Shown: positions 16,090-24,792 of the stretch, in pieces
How positions within the stretch are numbered: the first letter of the stretch is position 1
Layout of the letters: each line of letters opens with the position of its first letter
DNA from: Acidimicrobiales bacterium
GTDB taxonomy: Bacteria; Actinomycetota; Acidimicrobiia; Acidimicrobiales; MedAcidi-G1
Direction: 5' to 3'
Assembly (NCBI GenBank): GCA_030748555.1
Contig: JASMLT010000002.1
Location: 20,511-84,510 of the forward strand
Length of the DNA: 64,000 nt
The notes under the pieces: model-generated
Told to the model about the DNA's origin: nothing
Seen by the model: only the letters and a program-made list of their open reading frames with translations
The model's database searches: none
Made by a program: the position numbers and the translations under genes

Positions 16090-17831
16090 GGCAATTCTAA
16101 AATCCTCACCTCTCCTGATGTGCCGTCTATCTCTAAAATGGCACCATCAGGTATAAGTGTTGTGGCTTCGTTTACTGAGACCACGCACGGTATTCCTAAC
16201 TCTCTGCTGACTATCACGGCATGGCTGATTTGTGCCCCCACATTTACTATTACAGCCTCAACAGCTAAAAAAAGTGGAGTCCATGCTGGATCTGTTATTG
16301 GCGCAACCATAATGTCGCCAGGCAACAAATCAGGAGGGTTTGAGGGGTCTAGAACTATTCTTGCTCTCCCTTGGGTGCTCCCCGGAGATCCGGGAACTCC
16401 TGTCAAAACATCTCCAACGTTTAATGTAGACATTTTATCTTCCGAGGATTTTAGATCCCATTCGGAAAGACCCGGAACGACTCCATCCCTGATGAAAAAT
16501 GGTGGTTCCAAATCCCATAACGCTTTCCAGTCTTTATAGCGTTTCCCAAGTTTTTCAGTAAATGAACCTGGGTTTGCTATAAAAGCTTCTAACTCTTCAT
16601 CCAAAAGCATGAAAATTTCTTCATCTGAACCAAGTGTTCCCAATTCTCTATGACGTTTTCCTAATTCACGTATAGTCATACGGCTTTCATGAAGCGGTTT
16701 AACCAAAGTAGTTTTCGAACGCTCTCGAAAAACCATCATATTCGCTGCAACTATCGCCCCTTCAAAGGTTCCAGTCAGTTCATCGTTTGCGATTCCTTTC
16801 AATTTTTCCCTTACCTCTTCTATGAGGTTTTCTCTTTCCATGGCAAGACGCTCTGCTGCTATTTTTGGAGAACGATCATCATTTTGCGATCTAACTTGAT
16901 CTATAGCTCTTAAAGCTATTGTTGGTTCAGTTTCCCAAGTTTCACTGCTCAGCTCCCACTCATTCGCTCCACGTGAGCCATACTCGTATACGAACTCATT
17001 GAATGCTTCAAGAAAATCAGCCACTTCTTCGGAATCAGACTTATTAAGTTCATCCAACAGAGATTCAGGATGTGAGTTAAAAATTTCTGAAATGATTTGC
17101 GATTCTTTAACTGAGCGAGACATTTCCCATATTGCAAATGATGGAGCAGCAGAATCTATATCGCCGAGACTAGATAAAAGACGAACAGGAATACTTGGAT
17201 CCCCTATGGCTTCACCCACAGCCGCCAACATTCCAGGCGCAATACCAGATGATCCTGCTGAAACCATTTGGTTGCGTGAGAGATTTTCAATAAGTGGTTG
17301 GAGATCTCTCAGTCTTTCAAGCAACTCTTCATCACTTAGTGATTTCAGATCCGGTCTTTCTTTACGTTCTTTGTCGGCAAGTTTTCTCTCTTCATTAAGT
17401 TCCGGCCATTCAGAAGCACTAAGAACGAACTGCATATGAGAATCAGCTAGATGCTGTAAATGTGGTTTCTCATCTTCTGGATGAGGTTCATATTTCGGAG
17501 AATCTGGCTGGTCTCCAAAAATTGCAAGATCGAGCTGTTCAACTGTTATAGCTGGATTTCTTACTGCTTGCATACGTATACAAGAAAGATTTATGTAGAA
17601 ATAACCTCCAAAAAAACCGCACATTTCTGGCGGATCATCTCTGTATTCATCGAGTTCATAAAAACCTGTTTGAGTTGAACCTAATTGCCACCCCTTCATT
17701 ATGCAGTTGTCAAATCCGTAACTTTGACCAAAAGGACTTGCTGGCGTAGGAAGGACCTCACCTGCATTTGCTCGTGTGTAATGCGGCCAACGTTTACTTG
17801 GGGGGTGGTCAGTAAACCATTTTTCTTCCAT
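16086..17831 (-). CDS. PEP-utilising-enzyme mobile (swivelling His) domain protein without ATP-grasp
   Basis: 581 aa. The C-terminal about 100 residues are a phospho-His swivelling domain: GSPGSTQGRARIVLDPSNPP, then GAQISHAVIVSRELGIPCVV with the phospho-acceptor His. The middle and N-terminus resemble the substrate-binding domain of rifampin phosphotransferase / PEP synthase-like proteins: NAGEVLPTPASPFG near the start and FVYEYGSRGANEWELSSETW near residue 290. The ATP-grasp domain that normally makes the phospho-His is absent from this polypeptide and from its neighbours. So either an ATP-grasp partner lies elsewhere, or the protein has another role. It lies between two Rieske oxygenase genes, overlapping one by ATGA with 26 bases to the other. 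This suggests activation or phosphorylation of a substrate before oxygenation. Confidence 0.85.
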   Translation of the reverse strand: MEEKWFTDHPPSKRWPHYTRANAGEVLPTPASPFGQSYGFDNCIMKGWQLGSTQTGFYELDEYRDDPPEMCGFFGGYFYINLSCIRMQAVRNPAITVEQLDLAIFGDQPDSPKYEPHPEDEKPHLQHLADSHMQFVLSASEWPELNEERKLADKERKERPDLKSLSDEELLERLRDLQPLIENLSRNQMVSAGSSGIAPGMLAAVGEAIGDPSIPVRLLSSLGDIDSAAPSFAIWEMSRSVKESQIISEIFNSHPESLLDELNKSDSEEVADFLEAFNEFVYEYGSRGANEWELSSETWETEPTIALRAIDQVRSQNDDRSPKIAAERLAMERENLIEEVREKLKGIANDELTGTFEGAIVAANMMVFRERSKTTLVKPLHESRMTIRELGKRHRELGTLGSDEEIFMLLDEELEAFIANPGSFTEKLGKRYKDWKALWDLEPPFFIRDGVVPGLSEWDLKSSEDKMSTLNVGDVLTGVPGSPGSTQGRARIVLDPSNPPDLLPGDIMVAPITDPAWTPLFLAVEAVIVNVGAQISHAVIVSRELGIPCVVSVNEATTLIPDGAILEIDGTSGEVRILELP

Positions 17832-17857
17832 TTTTTCCTCTCTTTAAGATCTGAAAA

Positions 17858-19171
17858 TTACTCTATATAGCTATCTATGACGTCATGAAAGCGCCTGATT
17901 CTACTTTCCTGTTCAGATAAAAATCCGCCCCTATATCCTCTTGAACGCAGTCCAAGTTGTTGCATCACAGATACAGCTATGTCTTGGTCAGGTATTAGTC
18001 CCATCGACTGCTCTCCATATTGAATCACTTCTTGTAAATTGCTGGTATCCGTCAATTCAATATTTGTAGCTGAATCTGCGAGTTCTGTATTTTTCGTGTA
18101 ATACCAATGATCAAAAAAACACTTTTGAGGGTCTGATGGGTCTGGGCGCATGCGTTGCAGTAGAACGCCATCGGCGGAAAAAGTCAACGAACAATTTGGG
18201 AATAAGTTGTAGTGGTGAGAGTCAGTTAATTGAGCATCACGTAAATTTGCATAATGGGAATGCCCTCTGCTAACTCCCAGTTCTCTCATTTTTTCCTGCA
18301 GAGCTAGTCTCACCTCGAAGACACGGTCGGTGAAATCTGCTGGGTCCAATTCCCAATATTCCATTCGCTCAGCTAGAGAATTTGGAAGATCAGGGTTTGC
18401 TCCACGTAAAGTTCTTGAAGGCGTAGCTCCCATCATGATCATCCGATTGTGACCTTCAAGTGACATGTCGAATTGAGCGTATGCATAGTTCTCTTCATGT
18501 GAATCAGCAAGTTGAGGGTGAACTGTTGGCAGATGGTAAGACTCACAAAAGTTATCCTGCACGACTTTCCAATTGCAAGGAACTGTGGTGGATATTTTTA
18601 GCACCCGAGACCAATCATCAATTTCATATGCTGACCATTCATCCCATAAAGGTCCTAAAAAGTCTTTAAGTGATTGACAATCCGGATCCAAATTAATCCA
18701 GATGAAACCAGCAAAAATTTCGCAGGGAACTTCCATTAAAGTCAGTTCTTCACAAGGGTTGCCTTGAAGAAAGTCTTCGGGATCCTGTACCGATAGAAGA
18801 GTTCCATCAAATGACCATTCCCAACTGTGGTAAGGACATCTAAACACTTCGGTGGTTCCCTTTGTATTATTGGTTAGACGTGAACCTCTGTGTTGACAAA
18901 CGTTATAGAAGGCTCGGACCGATCCGTCTTCTTGACGTACCATGATGATCGATTCAACTCCTATTTCTTCAATCTGGTAATCACCTTTAAAAGGTATTTC
19001 ACTAACTCGTCCAAGAAGTAACCAAACTTTGGTCCACATTTGGTTCCACTCTTTTTCATAAAACTCTGGAGATGTATACCTGAAACCCTCTAGCGCCAAT
19101 TTTGAGACTTTCGGGTTTTCCCAGCCAGGAGCCAAATCATTAGGTGTATTTTTGTTTTTAGCAATCCTCAT
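17858..19171 (-). CDS. Rieske-type ring-hydroxylating oxygenase alpha subunit (paralogue 1)
   Basis: 437 aa, first gene of the three-gene operon. The Rieske centre is Cys92-x-His94 (VCQHRGS) and Cys112-x2-His115 (CPYHSWEW). The non-heme iron site is in DNFCESYHLPTVHP (His213, His218). It is closely alike to the 14785 protein in layout, including the shared QDPEDF and NPC segments after the Rieske domain. The two could form an alpha/alpha' hetero-oligomer, as in some Rieske systems, or act on successive intermediates. The start ATG 19171 follows a purine-rich GGGGG stretch that may serve as ribosome site. There is no reductase in the window. The catalytic Asp bridging the subunits is likely the D of VQDN. 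Confidence 0.9.
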   Translation of the reverse strand: MRIAKNKNTPNDLAPGWENPKVSKLALEGFRYTSPEFYEKEWNQMWTKVWLLLGRVSEIPFKGDYQIEEIGVESIIMVRQEDGSVRAFYNVCQHRGSRLTNNTKGTTEVFRCPYHSWEWSFDGTLLSVQDPEDFLQGNPCEELTLMEVPCEIFAGFIWINLDPDCQSLKDFLGPLWDEWSAYEIDDWSRVLKISTTVPCNWKVVQDNFCESYHLPTVHPQLADSHEENYAYAQFDMSLEGHNRMIMMGATPSRTLRGANPDLPNSLAERMEYWELDPADFTDRVFEVRLALQEKMRELGVSRGHSHYANLRDAQLTDSHHYNLFPNCSLTFSADGVLLQRMRPDPSDPQKCFFDHWYYTKNTELADSATNIELTDTSNLQEVIQYGEQSMGLIPDQDIAVSVMQQLGLRSRGYRGGFLSEQESRIRRFHDVIDSYIE

Positions 19172-19275
19172 AGAGTCAACCCCCTACTCCCCCCAAAGGA
19201 ACTCGTTAAACAATTATGCCACTTTGACGAGTTCTATATAGAGTCCGAAACATAAGCTCTTGATTGCCGAAATAT

Positions 19276-20583
19276 TTAAGTAGTTATCTCTTTTACAATC
19301 TTCTCGAGCCCGACAACGCGACTCGCTTTAAATAGAAGTGCGTCATTTTTACCTAGTTGCATCTCCTCAATTTCGTTTAAGACACTATCCAAGTCAACAA
19401 CTCGAGGATCCTCGTAGAGTTTCGTTTCAACCGGTATCACTTCGATTCCTAGCTCTTCAGCATATTTTTTTACGTCTATGTGTGCCATAGAGGCTTTCTC
19501 TCCCAATTCGGCCATGAGACCTAAGAAGGCTATTTTTCTACCGTTGTATGGAAGTAGCGATAAAGAATCAAGAGCTGCTTTCATTGAAGTTGGGTTTGCG
19601 TTATATGTGTCGTTGATCACAGTTATTCCGTTAGAGCTAGTAACAATTTCCATTCTTAACGGCGACAGCTCGACGCAACTCAAGCCTTCTGCTACCGACT
19701 CGATTGGTACCCCGACCGCTAAACCTACGGCTGCAGCCGCCAATGCATTGGAAATCATATGCTGGCCAGCAGCATTCAATTTTATTTCAGATCTACCCCA
19801 TGGAGTCTCCATTGCAAATGATGGCTTCAAATTCTTATCAAATTTCACAGAAGAAGCTCGTACTTCACCTAGTTGACCAAATGTCAACTTTCTGGCTCGG
19901 GTTCTTGGAGACTGCCGTATCACTTCATCGACATCAGCATTCAGCACAGCGCACCCTTCCGAAGGAAGGCGTTCTAATATTTCCCCTTTTGTATTTGATA
20001 TCGAATCAAGTGAACCGAATGCTTCAGTATGAGACTCGACGACACTGGTTATGACTCCAATATCTGGATACACAATTTCAGAAAGTTCTTGTATATCACC
20101 CTCTTTTCGGGCACCCATTTCAACTACCAGAAATGAAGATTCTTCTGGGGTGTTTAAGAGTGTTAAAGGAACGCCTATCTCATTGTTGTAAGAATTGAGG
20201 CTCGCATGACCCTCCCCTTGCTGACTTAGAACAGCGTTTGTCATGTCTTTAACTGAAGTCTTACCTACAGATCCAGTTATACCTACAACTGGAACATGGA
20301 ATGAAAAACGTGCCGACTTGCCGAGTTGCGTCAAAGCAGTTGCGGTGTTTTCGACACGTATAGATGTTCCTTCTTTTGGCTCTTGTTGGGTCAGATATGC
20401 TGCAGCACCTAACGAAATGGCTTCATCTATATAAGCGTGACCGTCCCTTTCTGAAATCAGTGGCACAAAAAGACATCCTGGTGTTACTTTTCGAGAATCT
20501 TGTGTTGCCCCTTGTATTACTTTCTCATCACCGTTTAGTTCACCCGAAGTGACGTGTGCTACCTGTGAGGTGGTGAATTGCAT
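19276..20583 (-). CDS. murF: UDP-N-acetylmuramoyl-tripeptide-D-alanyl-D-alanine ligase
   Basis: 435 aa. MurF adds D-Ala-D-Ala to the UDP-MurNAc-tripeptide in peptidoglycan synthesis. The Mur ligase P-loop GITGSVGKTSVKDM is visible near residue 108. NSYNNEIGVPLTLL, the VVEMGARKEGDI Mg-binding region, and INDTYNANPTSMKAAL are characteristic of MurF. It is divergent from ddl, which makes its D-Ala-D-Ala substrate; the 133-base gap carries the promoters of both. The rest of the mur/dcw cluster is not here, so this is a separated MurF-Ddl pair. Confidence 0.94.
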   Translation of the reverse strand: MQFTTSQVAHVTSGELNGDEKVIQGATQDSRKVTPGCLFVPLISERDGHAYIDEAISLGAAAYLTQQEPKEGTSIRVENTATALTQLGKSARFSFHVPVVGITGSVGKTSVKDMTNAVLSQQGEGHASLNSYNNEIGVPLTLLNTPEESSFLVVEMGARKEGDIQELSEIVYPDIGVITSVVESHTEAFGSLDSISNTKGEILERLPSEGCAVLNADVDEVIRQSPRTRARKLTFGQLGEVRASSVKFDKNLKPSFAMETPWGRSEIKLNAAGQHMISNALAAAAVGLAVGVPIESVAEGLSCVELSPLRMEIVTSSNGITVINDTYNANPTSMKAALDSLSLLPYNGRKIAFLGLMAELGEKASMAHIDVKKYAEELGIEVIPVETKLYEDPRVVDLDSVLNEIEEMQLGKNDALLFKASRVVGLEKIVKEITT

Positions 20584-20716
20584 ATTTACATTCTTTCAGC
20601 AGTAAGTATGACAGTGGGGTCACTTTCAAATTGATTTTTATTGTTTTTGATATTTTATGTCTTCTTACACATATCAGTGCCATCACCTCAACCTTTTCTT
20701 CTCCTAACATGTCAAA

Positions 20717-21799
20717 ATGGACTCAAAGCGCTGTCTTCTTGTTTTATTTGGTGGTCGTAGCGCTGAACACGATGTCTCGTGTGTGTCAGCCCGTCATGTG
20801 ATTGAAGCCGCTGACCCTGAACACTATGAAGTCATACCGGTGGGTATAGACAAGAACGGAGATTGGCATCTTGCTGAAAAAGCTATTGAGGATCTTAAAA
20901 GTAACGAACTCCAAGAAAGGCTAGAACCGGCTGGTCCGGTGTGGAATCCCATAGTCGAGTTGCGGAAACTAAGTTCTGAGAAAAACCTTATTGTTTTCCC
21001 GCTGTTGCATGGCCCACTAGGTGAAGATGGGACTATCCAAGGACTGCTCGAAGTAATAGATGTGCCGTACATAGGTAGTGGAGTTTTAGGTTCCGCTTTA
21101 GCTATGGATAAAATCGCCACAAAAGAAATCCTGACCCATCACAACATTCCACAAGCGCTTTATCGAAGTGTGCACTCCAAACTATTTGAAGATTTAGATA
21201 ACGAAGGCATGCAATCAATGCTTTCTAGATTATTTAATGAACTCGGGCCAGTAGTTTTTGTCAAGCCCGCAAATTTAGGTTCATCAATAGGAGTCTCTAG
21301 AGCCAGCGACCTTGATTCATTAAAAAAAGCTCTCGAAAAAGCTTTCGCTTATGACGAATGGGTGATTGTCGAAGAAGCCATAGAAGGAAGAGAGATTGAG
21401 CTATCAGTTCTAGGTGATCTAGTTCCTCAAGTCTCACCCCCAGGTGAGATAAAACCTATGGGTGATTTTTATGATTACGCTGAGAAATATCAAAATGACA
21501 GTGCTGAATTGATTGACGAACCGGATATTGAGGCACACCTAGTCGTAAACCTGCAACAAATAGCAGCCCGAGTTTTTTTAGCATTGCGTTGCTCTGGAAT
21601 GGCAAGAGTAGATTTTTTCCTTCATCCTGAAAGGGGTCCAATACTCAACGAAGTTAATACCATTCCAGGTTTTACACCTATATCTATGTACCCGAGGCTC
21701 TGGCAAAACGCTGGACTTTCTTACTCAGGACTGGTGGATCGTCTTGCAGATATCGCAATGGAAAGGTTTTCACGAAAGCGTCGCAACACCGTCATTTAG
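20717..21799 (+). CDS. ddl: D-alanine-D-alanine ligase
   Basis: 360 aa ATP-grasp ligase forming D-Ala-D-Ala. LLVLFGGRSAEHDVSCVSA at the N-terminus, FPLLHGPLGEDGTIQGLLE, YIGSGVLGSALAMDK, VKPANLGSSIGVSRA (ATP-binding loop), EIELSVLG and ILNEVNTIPGFTPISMYPRL are all standard. This is the long (VanA-like) type, with an extra insertion seen in many actinobacterial Ddl. It is divergent from murF, and its 3' end overlaps the convergent TetR gene by 8 bases (21792-21799). The product feeds directly into MurF. Confidence 0.95.
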   Translation: MDSKRCLLVLFGGRSAEHDVSCVSARHVIEAADPEHYEVIPVGIDKNGDWHLAEKAIEDLKSNELQERLEPAGPVWNPIVELRKLSSEKNLIVFPLLHGPLGEDGTIQGLLEVIDVPYIGSGVLGSALAMDKIATKEILTHHNIPQALYRSVHSKLFEDLDNEGMQSMLSRLFNELGPVVFVKPANLGSSIGVSRASDLDSLKKALEKAFAYDEWVIVEEAIEGREIELSVLGDLVPQVSPPGEIKPMGDFYDYAEKYQNDSAELIDEPDIEAHLVVNLQQIAARVFLALRCSGMARVDFFLHPERGPILNEVNTIPGFTPISMYPRLWQNAGLSYSGLVDRLADIAMERFSRKRRNTVI

Positions 21800-22409
21800 A
21801 CTGCATGTAATCAGGGTCTAAAGAAACTCTTAAGAATCTAATCAGTTCACGCCGTCTTACCGTCACAGGGCGTAACGCTTGTTCGATGCCGGCTGCTCTC
21901 AACACTTCGATTTCTGTTGCTAATCCCACAACAGTAGAGTAGGCACTTAAAATAACCAGCCTTGGATCAGTTCGGCGCATTCTTCCAACTTCCATCTCCG
22001 ATTGCATCCAAAAAGTTGCTCTGTCCATAAGTGGAGTCATCAGTATTCTTAGTCTTTCTGAACCAGCAGACCCTGGTCTGCTTACCTCTCTCAAAAGACC
22101 GAGCAGTAGTGGTTCGCGTAGAGCAAGTCGAAAAATCATCCTTGCTAAGGCTTCAATTCTTTCCCATCCTTTTAAGTCACTATTTAGAACTTCCTCAATT
22201 GAATTGATCAGATTCCCTGCCTCCCTCTCAACTACTGCATTTAATAAACCTTTTTTGGTTGTGAAGTGATAAAGGATGGTTTGCTTTCTTACTCCTAAAG
22301 ACTTTGCGACTACGTCAAGCGAAGTAGCATCGAAGCCCGATGTACTGAAGGATTCCAGCGCAGCATCAAGAATTTTTCCTTTTGTTCCAAATTTTTCGTA
22401 CTTTTCCAT
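21792..22409 (-). CDS. TetR-family transcriptional regulator
   Basis: 205 aa. The N-terminal HTH of TetR is clear: ILDAALESFSTSGFDATSLD followed by VVAKSLGVRKQTILYHFTTK. The C-terminal ligand-binding domain is all helical. The gene is divergent from the 22471 lipid-type operon. Two perfect 14-base palindromes lie in the 61-base gap between them. This is the standard local-repressor arrangement, so it most likely represses the operon and itself. The ligand could be a fatty acyl or alcohol compound, judging by the operon's content. TetR regulators in this position commonly sense acyl-CoA, but that is inference. Confidence 0.92.
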   Translation of the reverse strand: MEKYEKFGTKGKILDAALESFSTSGFDATSLDVVAKSLGVRKQTILYHFTTKKGLLNAVVEREAGNLINSIEEVLNSDLKGWERIEALARMIFRLALREPLLLGLLREVSRPGSAGSERLRILMTPLMDRATFWMQSEMEVGRMRRTDPRLVILSAYSTVVGLATEIEVLRAAGIEQALRPVTVRRRELIRFLRVSLDPDYMQSK

Positions 22410-22429
22410 CGGATACCGTTTCTTATTCC

Positions 22430-22464
22430 TTACCGTTTGGTAAGTTTAACTTACCAATTGGTAA
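22430..22464. promoter_or_regulatory. Double TetR-type operator
   Basis: TTACCGTTTGGTAA (22430-22443) and TTACCAATTGGTAA (22451-22464) share TTACC-N4-GGTAA arms, and the second is a perfect palindrome throughout. Their centres lie 21 bp apart, two helical turns, so two dimers would bind on the same DNA face. The second ends six bases before the ATG at 22471, so repressor binding would cover the promoter and start region of the operon, and perhaps of the tetR gene. Confidence 0.85.
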
Positions 22465-22470
22465 ATAATA

Positions 22471-24792
22471 ATGATGATAAAGCAAAATTTATCCGGAAAA
22501 CGGATAGCTATTACCGGAGCAACGGGCTTTCTAGGTACTGCACTAGTCGAACGCTTGCTTAGCTCTATACCGGACTGCGAACTTCTTCTACTCGTGCGCC
22601 CAGGCAGAAGAGGTGCAGAAAAGCGAGCAGAAAGAGAAATCCTTCGTAACGACGCGTTTAACAACCTTCGTGAAAAACTAGGAACCGATGGTTTTGACAA
22701 ATTATGCAAAAAAAGAGTTAAAGCAATATCAGGAGATGTGGGCATAGACGGCCTAGGGCTCGATGAAGATGGATTAACCGAACTGGCCAAATGTGACTTG
22801 TTTATTCATTCCGCTGCGGTAGTTAGTTTTGATTCACCTTTGGATCAAGCAGTTGAAGTCAATCTCCTTGGGCCAGTTCGTATCGCTCAAATTCTAAACG
22901 AGCTCGCTCTTTCACCTCATCTTATTTCCATATCCACTTGTTATGTGGCGGGAAGCAGAAGAGGAGCCGCACCAGAAGAACCTGTAGATGCTAGTCCATT
23001 CTTTGTTGATGTTGATTGGAGAATTGAAGTCGACGCGGCGAGAAGAATACGGCAAGAAACGGAAACTGCTAGTCGTACGCCTGAACGTCTGGAAGAGTTT
23101 CGCAAAGAAGCCCGCGAAGAGCTAGGAGCTGCCGGTATTCCTGCGCTCGCATCAAAAACTGAACAATTACGTTCACGTTGGGTTGATGACCGAATGGCAG
23201 AAGCAGGTCGTTCGCGGGCACATTCTCTGGGATTTCCAGATGCCTATGCGTACACGAAGGCATTAGGTGAAATTGCGCTCAGCGAAACAGCTCACACCAT
23301 CCCAGTAAGTATTGTCAGGCCTTCAATTATTGAATCTGCCCTAGCCCAACCCTTTCCGGGCTGGATCAGAGGTTTCCGAATGGCCGAACCTGTCATTATT
23401 TCTTACGCAAGAGGACTATTGAAAGATTTTCCCGGAATCCCTGAAGGGACGATCGACGTCATACCTGTGGATCTGGTCACAGCTGCCATTTGTGCAGTTG
23501 CCGCAAGAGGCCCTGTTGAACAACCAGACATTGTTCAAATTGCATCAGGCAGTATCAACCCTCTCAGATACGGACACCTCTTTGATCTGGTTCGCGCATG
23601 GTTTACACTGCATCCTGTATACGACGAGATAGGTCAACCAATTGCAGTGCCAGGTTGGGATTTTCCCGGCATAAGTAAAGTCAGAAAGCAACTTGAAAGA
23701 GGTCAAACCCTTTTAAACAAAACACAAAAAGCTTTTGACCAACTACCCATTAGAGGCTCTAGGGCTGACGTGATTGCAAAACTCGAAGAACAACGTGATC
23801 AGATAGAAAAAGCTTTAGGTTACGTTGACCTGTATGGAGCTTACGTCGAATGTCAAGCTATCTATGGTCTTGAAAGCCTGTTGGAGCTTTGGGATTCTTT
23901 AGACGAAGAAGATAAAAACGATTTCTGTTTTGACCCTGAAATAATCGATTGGAATCAGTACGCGAACGAAATTCACCTACCCTCAGTAGTCAAAGCGGGC
24001 AGGGTTCCTATGAGTCCCCCTTCGAAAAAAGGACAAGACAGAGAAACACGTTTAAGAAGTCAGATTCTTTCGCCGGACCGCCACATCGCTGCTTTTGATT
24101 TAGAAAATACCCTTATTGCTTCAAACGTGGTCTCTTCTTTTGCGTGGCTTGCAAGCAGACGACTAAATACGACCGACCGCATTCGTCTAGTAGTAAAAAC
24201 ATTGGCAGAAGTACCCGGATTGCTTTCTTTGGACAAACAAGACCGAGGTGATTTCTTACGTCATTTCTACAGGCGCTATGAAGGGGCTCCGGTCTCTCAA
24301 ATTTCTGAAGATTCCGCTGAACAATTTAGCGACCTTATACTTTCAAAATCCTTTCCTGAAGGTATCCGCAGAGTTAGGGAACACAGAAATTTAGGACATA
24401 AAACTGTTCTAATAACTGGTGCTTTAGATTTCATAGTTGAACCACTCAAACCTCTTTTTGATGACATAATCTGCCCAAAACTCGGACGAGATGGCGACTC
24501 TTACGATGGTCGACTAGTAGACGTGCCACCTACAGGAGAATCCAGATACCAAGCTTTAGCTGACTACGCAGCAGCCAATCAACTCGACTTGCGCGAATCA
24601 GTCGCTTACGCTGATTCTGCCAGCGACCTCCCCATGCTAGAAGCAGTTGGGTTTCCAGTCGCCGTTAACCCAGAGGTTCGCCTAGCTAGTATCGCTAGAA
24701 AACGCGGGTGGCTTGTTGAAGATTTCGGCAAATCACCTGGTGTCAGCAATAAAATTTTACCTTTAGCCCCCCATAGAGGTGGTAGGACATGA
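22471..24792 (+). CDS. Fused fatty acyl-CoA reductase-like SDR and HAD-IB hydrolase
   Basis: 773 aa. The N-terminal about 400 residues are an extended SDR of the male-sterility / thioester-reductase type: ITGATGFLGTALVERLL binds NAD(P), DLFIHSAAVVSFDSPLDQAV follows, and YAYTKALGE is the YxxxK catalytic pair. From about residue 540 a HAD-IB domain starts with FDLENTLIAS. The first Asp nucleophile is kept and the usual second Asp is Glu. LITGALDFIVEPL and YADSASDLPMLEAVG complete the HAD motifs. SDRs of this type reduce acyl thioesters to alcohol or aldehyde; the HAD part could remove a phosphate. It starts six bases after the TetR operator, so a leaderless mRNA is likely (ATG 22474 is an alternative start). 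It overlaps the next gene by ATGA. Confidence 0.9.
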   Translation: MMIKQNLSGKRIAITGATGFLGTALVERLLSSIPDCELLLLVRPGRRGAEKRAEREILRNDAFNNLREKLGTDGFDKLCKKRVKAISGDVGIDGLGLDEDGLTELAKCDLFIHSAAVVSFDSPLDQAVEVNLLGPVRIAQILNELALSPHLISISTCYVAGSRRGAAPEEPVDASPFFVDVDWRIEVDAARRIRQETETASRTPERLEEFRKEAREELGAAGIPALASKTEQLRSRWVDDRMAEAGRSRAHSLGFPDAYAYTKALGEIALSETAHTIPVSIVRPSIIESALAQPFPGWIRGFRMAEPVIISYARGLLKDFPGIPEGTIDVIPVDLVTAAICAVAARGPVEQPDIVQIASGSINPLRYGHLFDLVRAWFTLHPVYDEIGQPIAVPGWDFPGISKVRKQLERGQTLLNKTQKAFDQLPIRGSRADVIAKLEEQRDQIEKALGYVDLYGAYVECQAIYGLESLLELWDSLDEEDKNDFCFDPEIIDWNQYANEIHLPSVVKAGRVPMSPPSKKGQDRETRLRSQILSPDRHIAAFDLENTLIASNVVSSFAWLASRRLNTTDRIRLVVKTLAEVPGLLSLDKQDRGDFLRHFYRRYEGAPVSQISEDSAEQFSDLILSKSFPEGIRRVREHRNLGHKTVLITGALDFIVEPLKPLFDDIICPKLGRDGDSYDGRLVDVPPTGESRYQALADYAAANQLDLRESVAYADSASDLPMLEAVGFPVAVNPEVRLASIARKRGWLVEDFGKSPGVSNKILPLAPHRGGRT

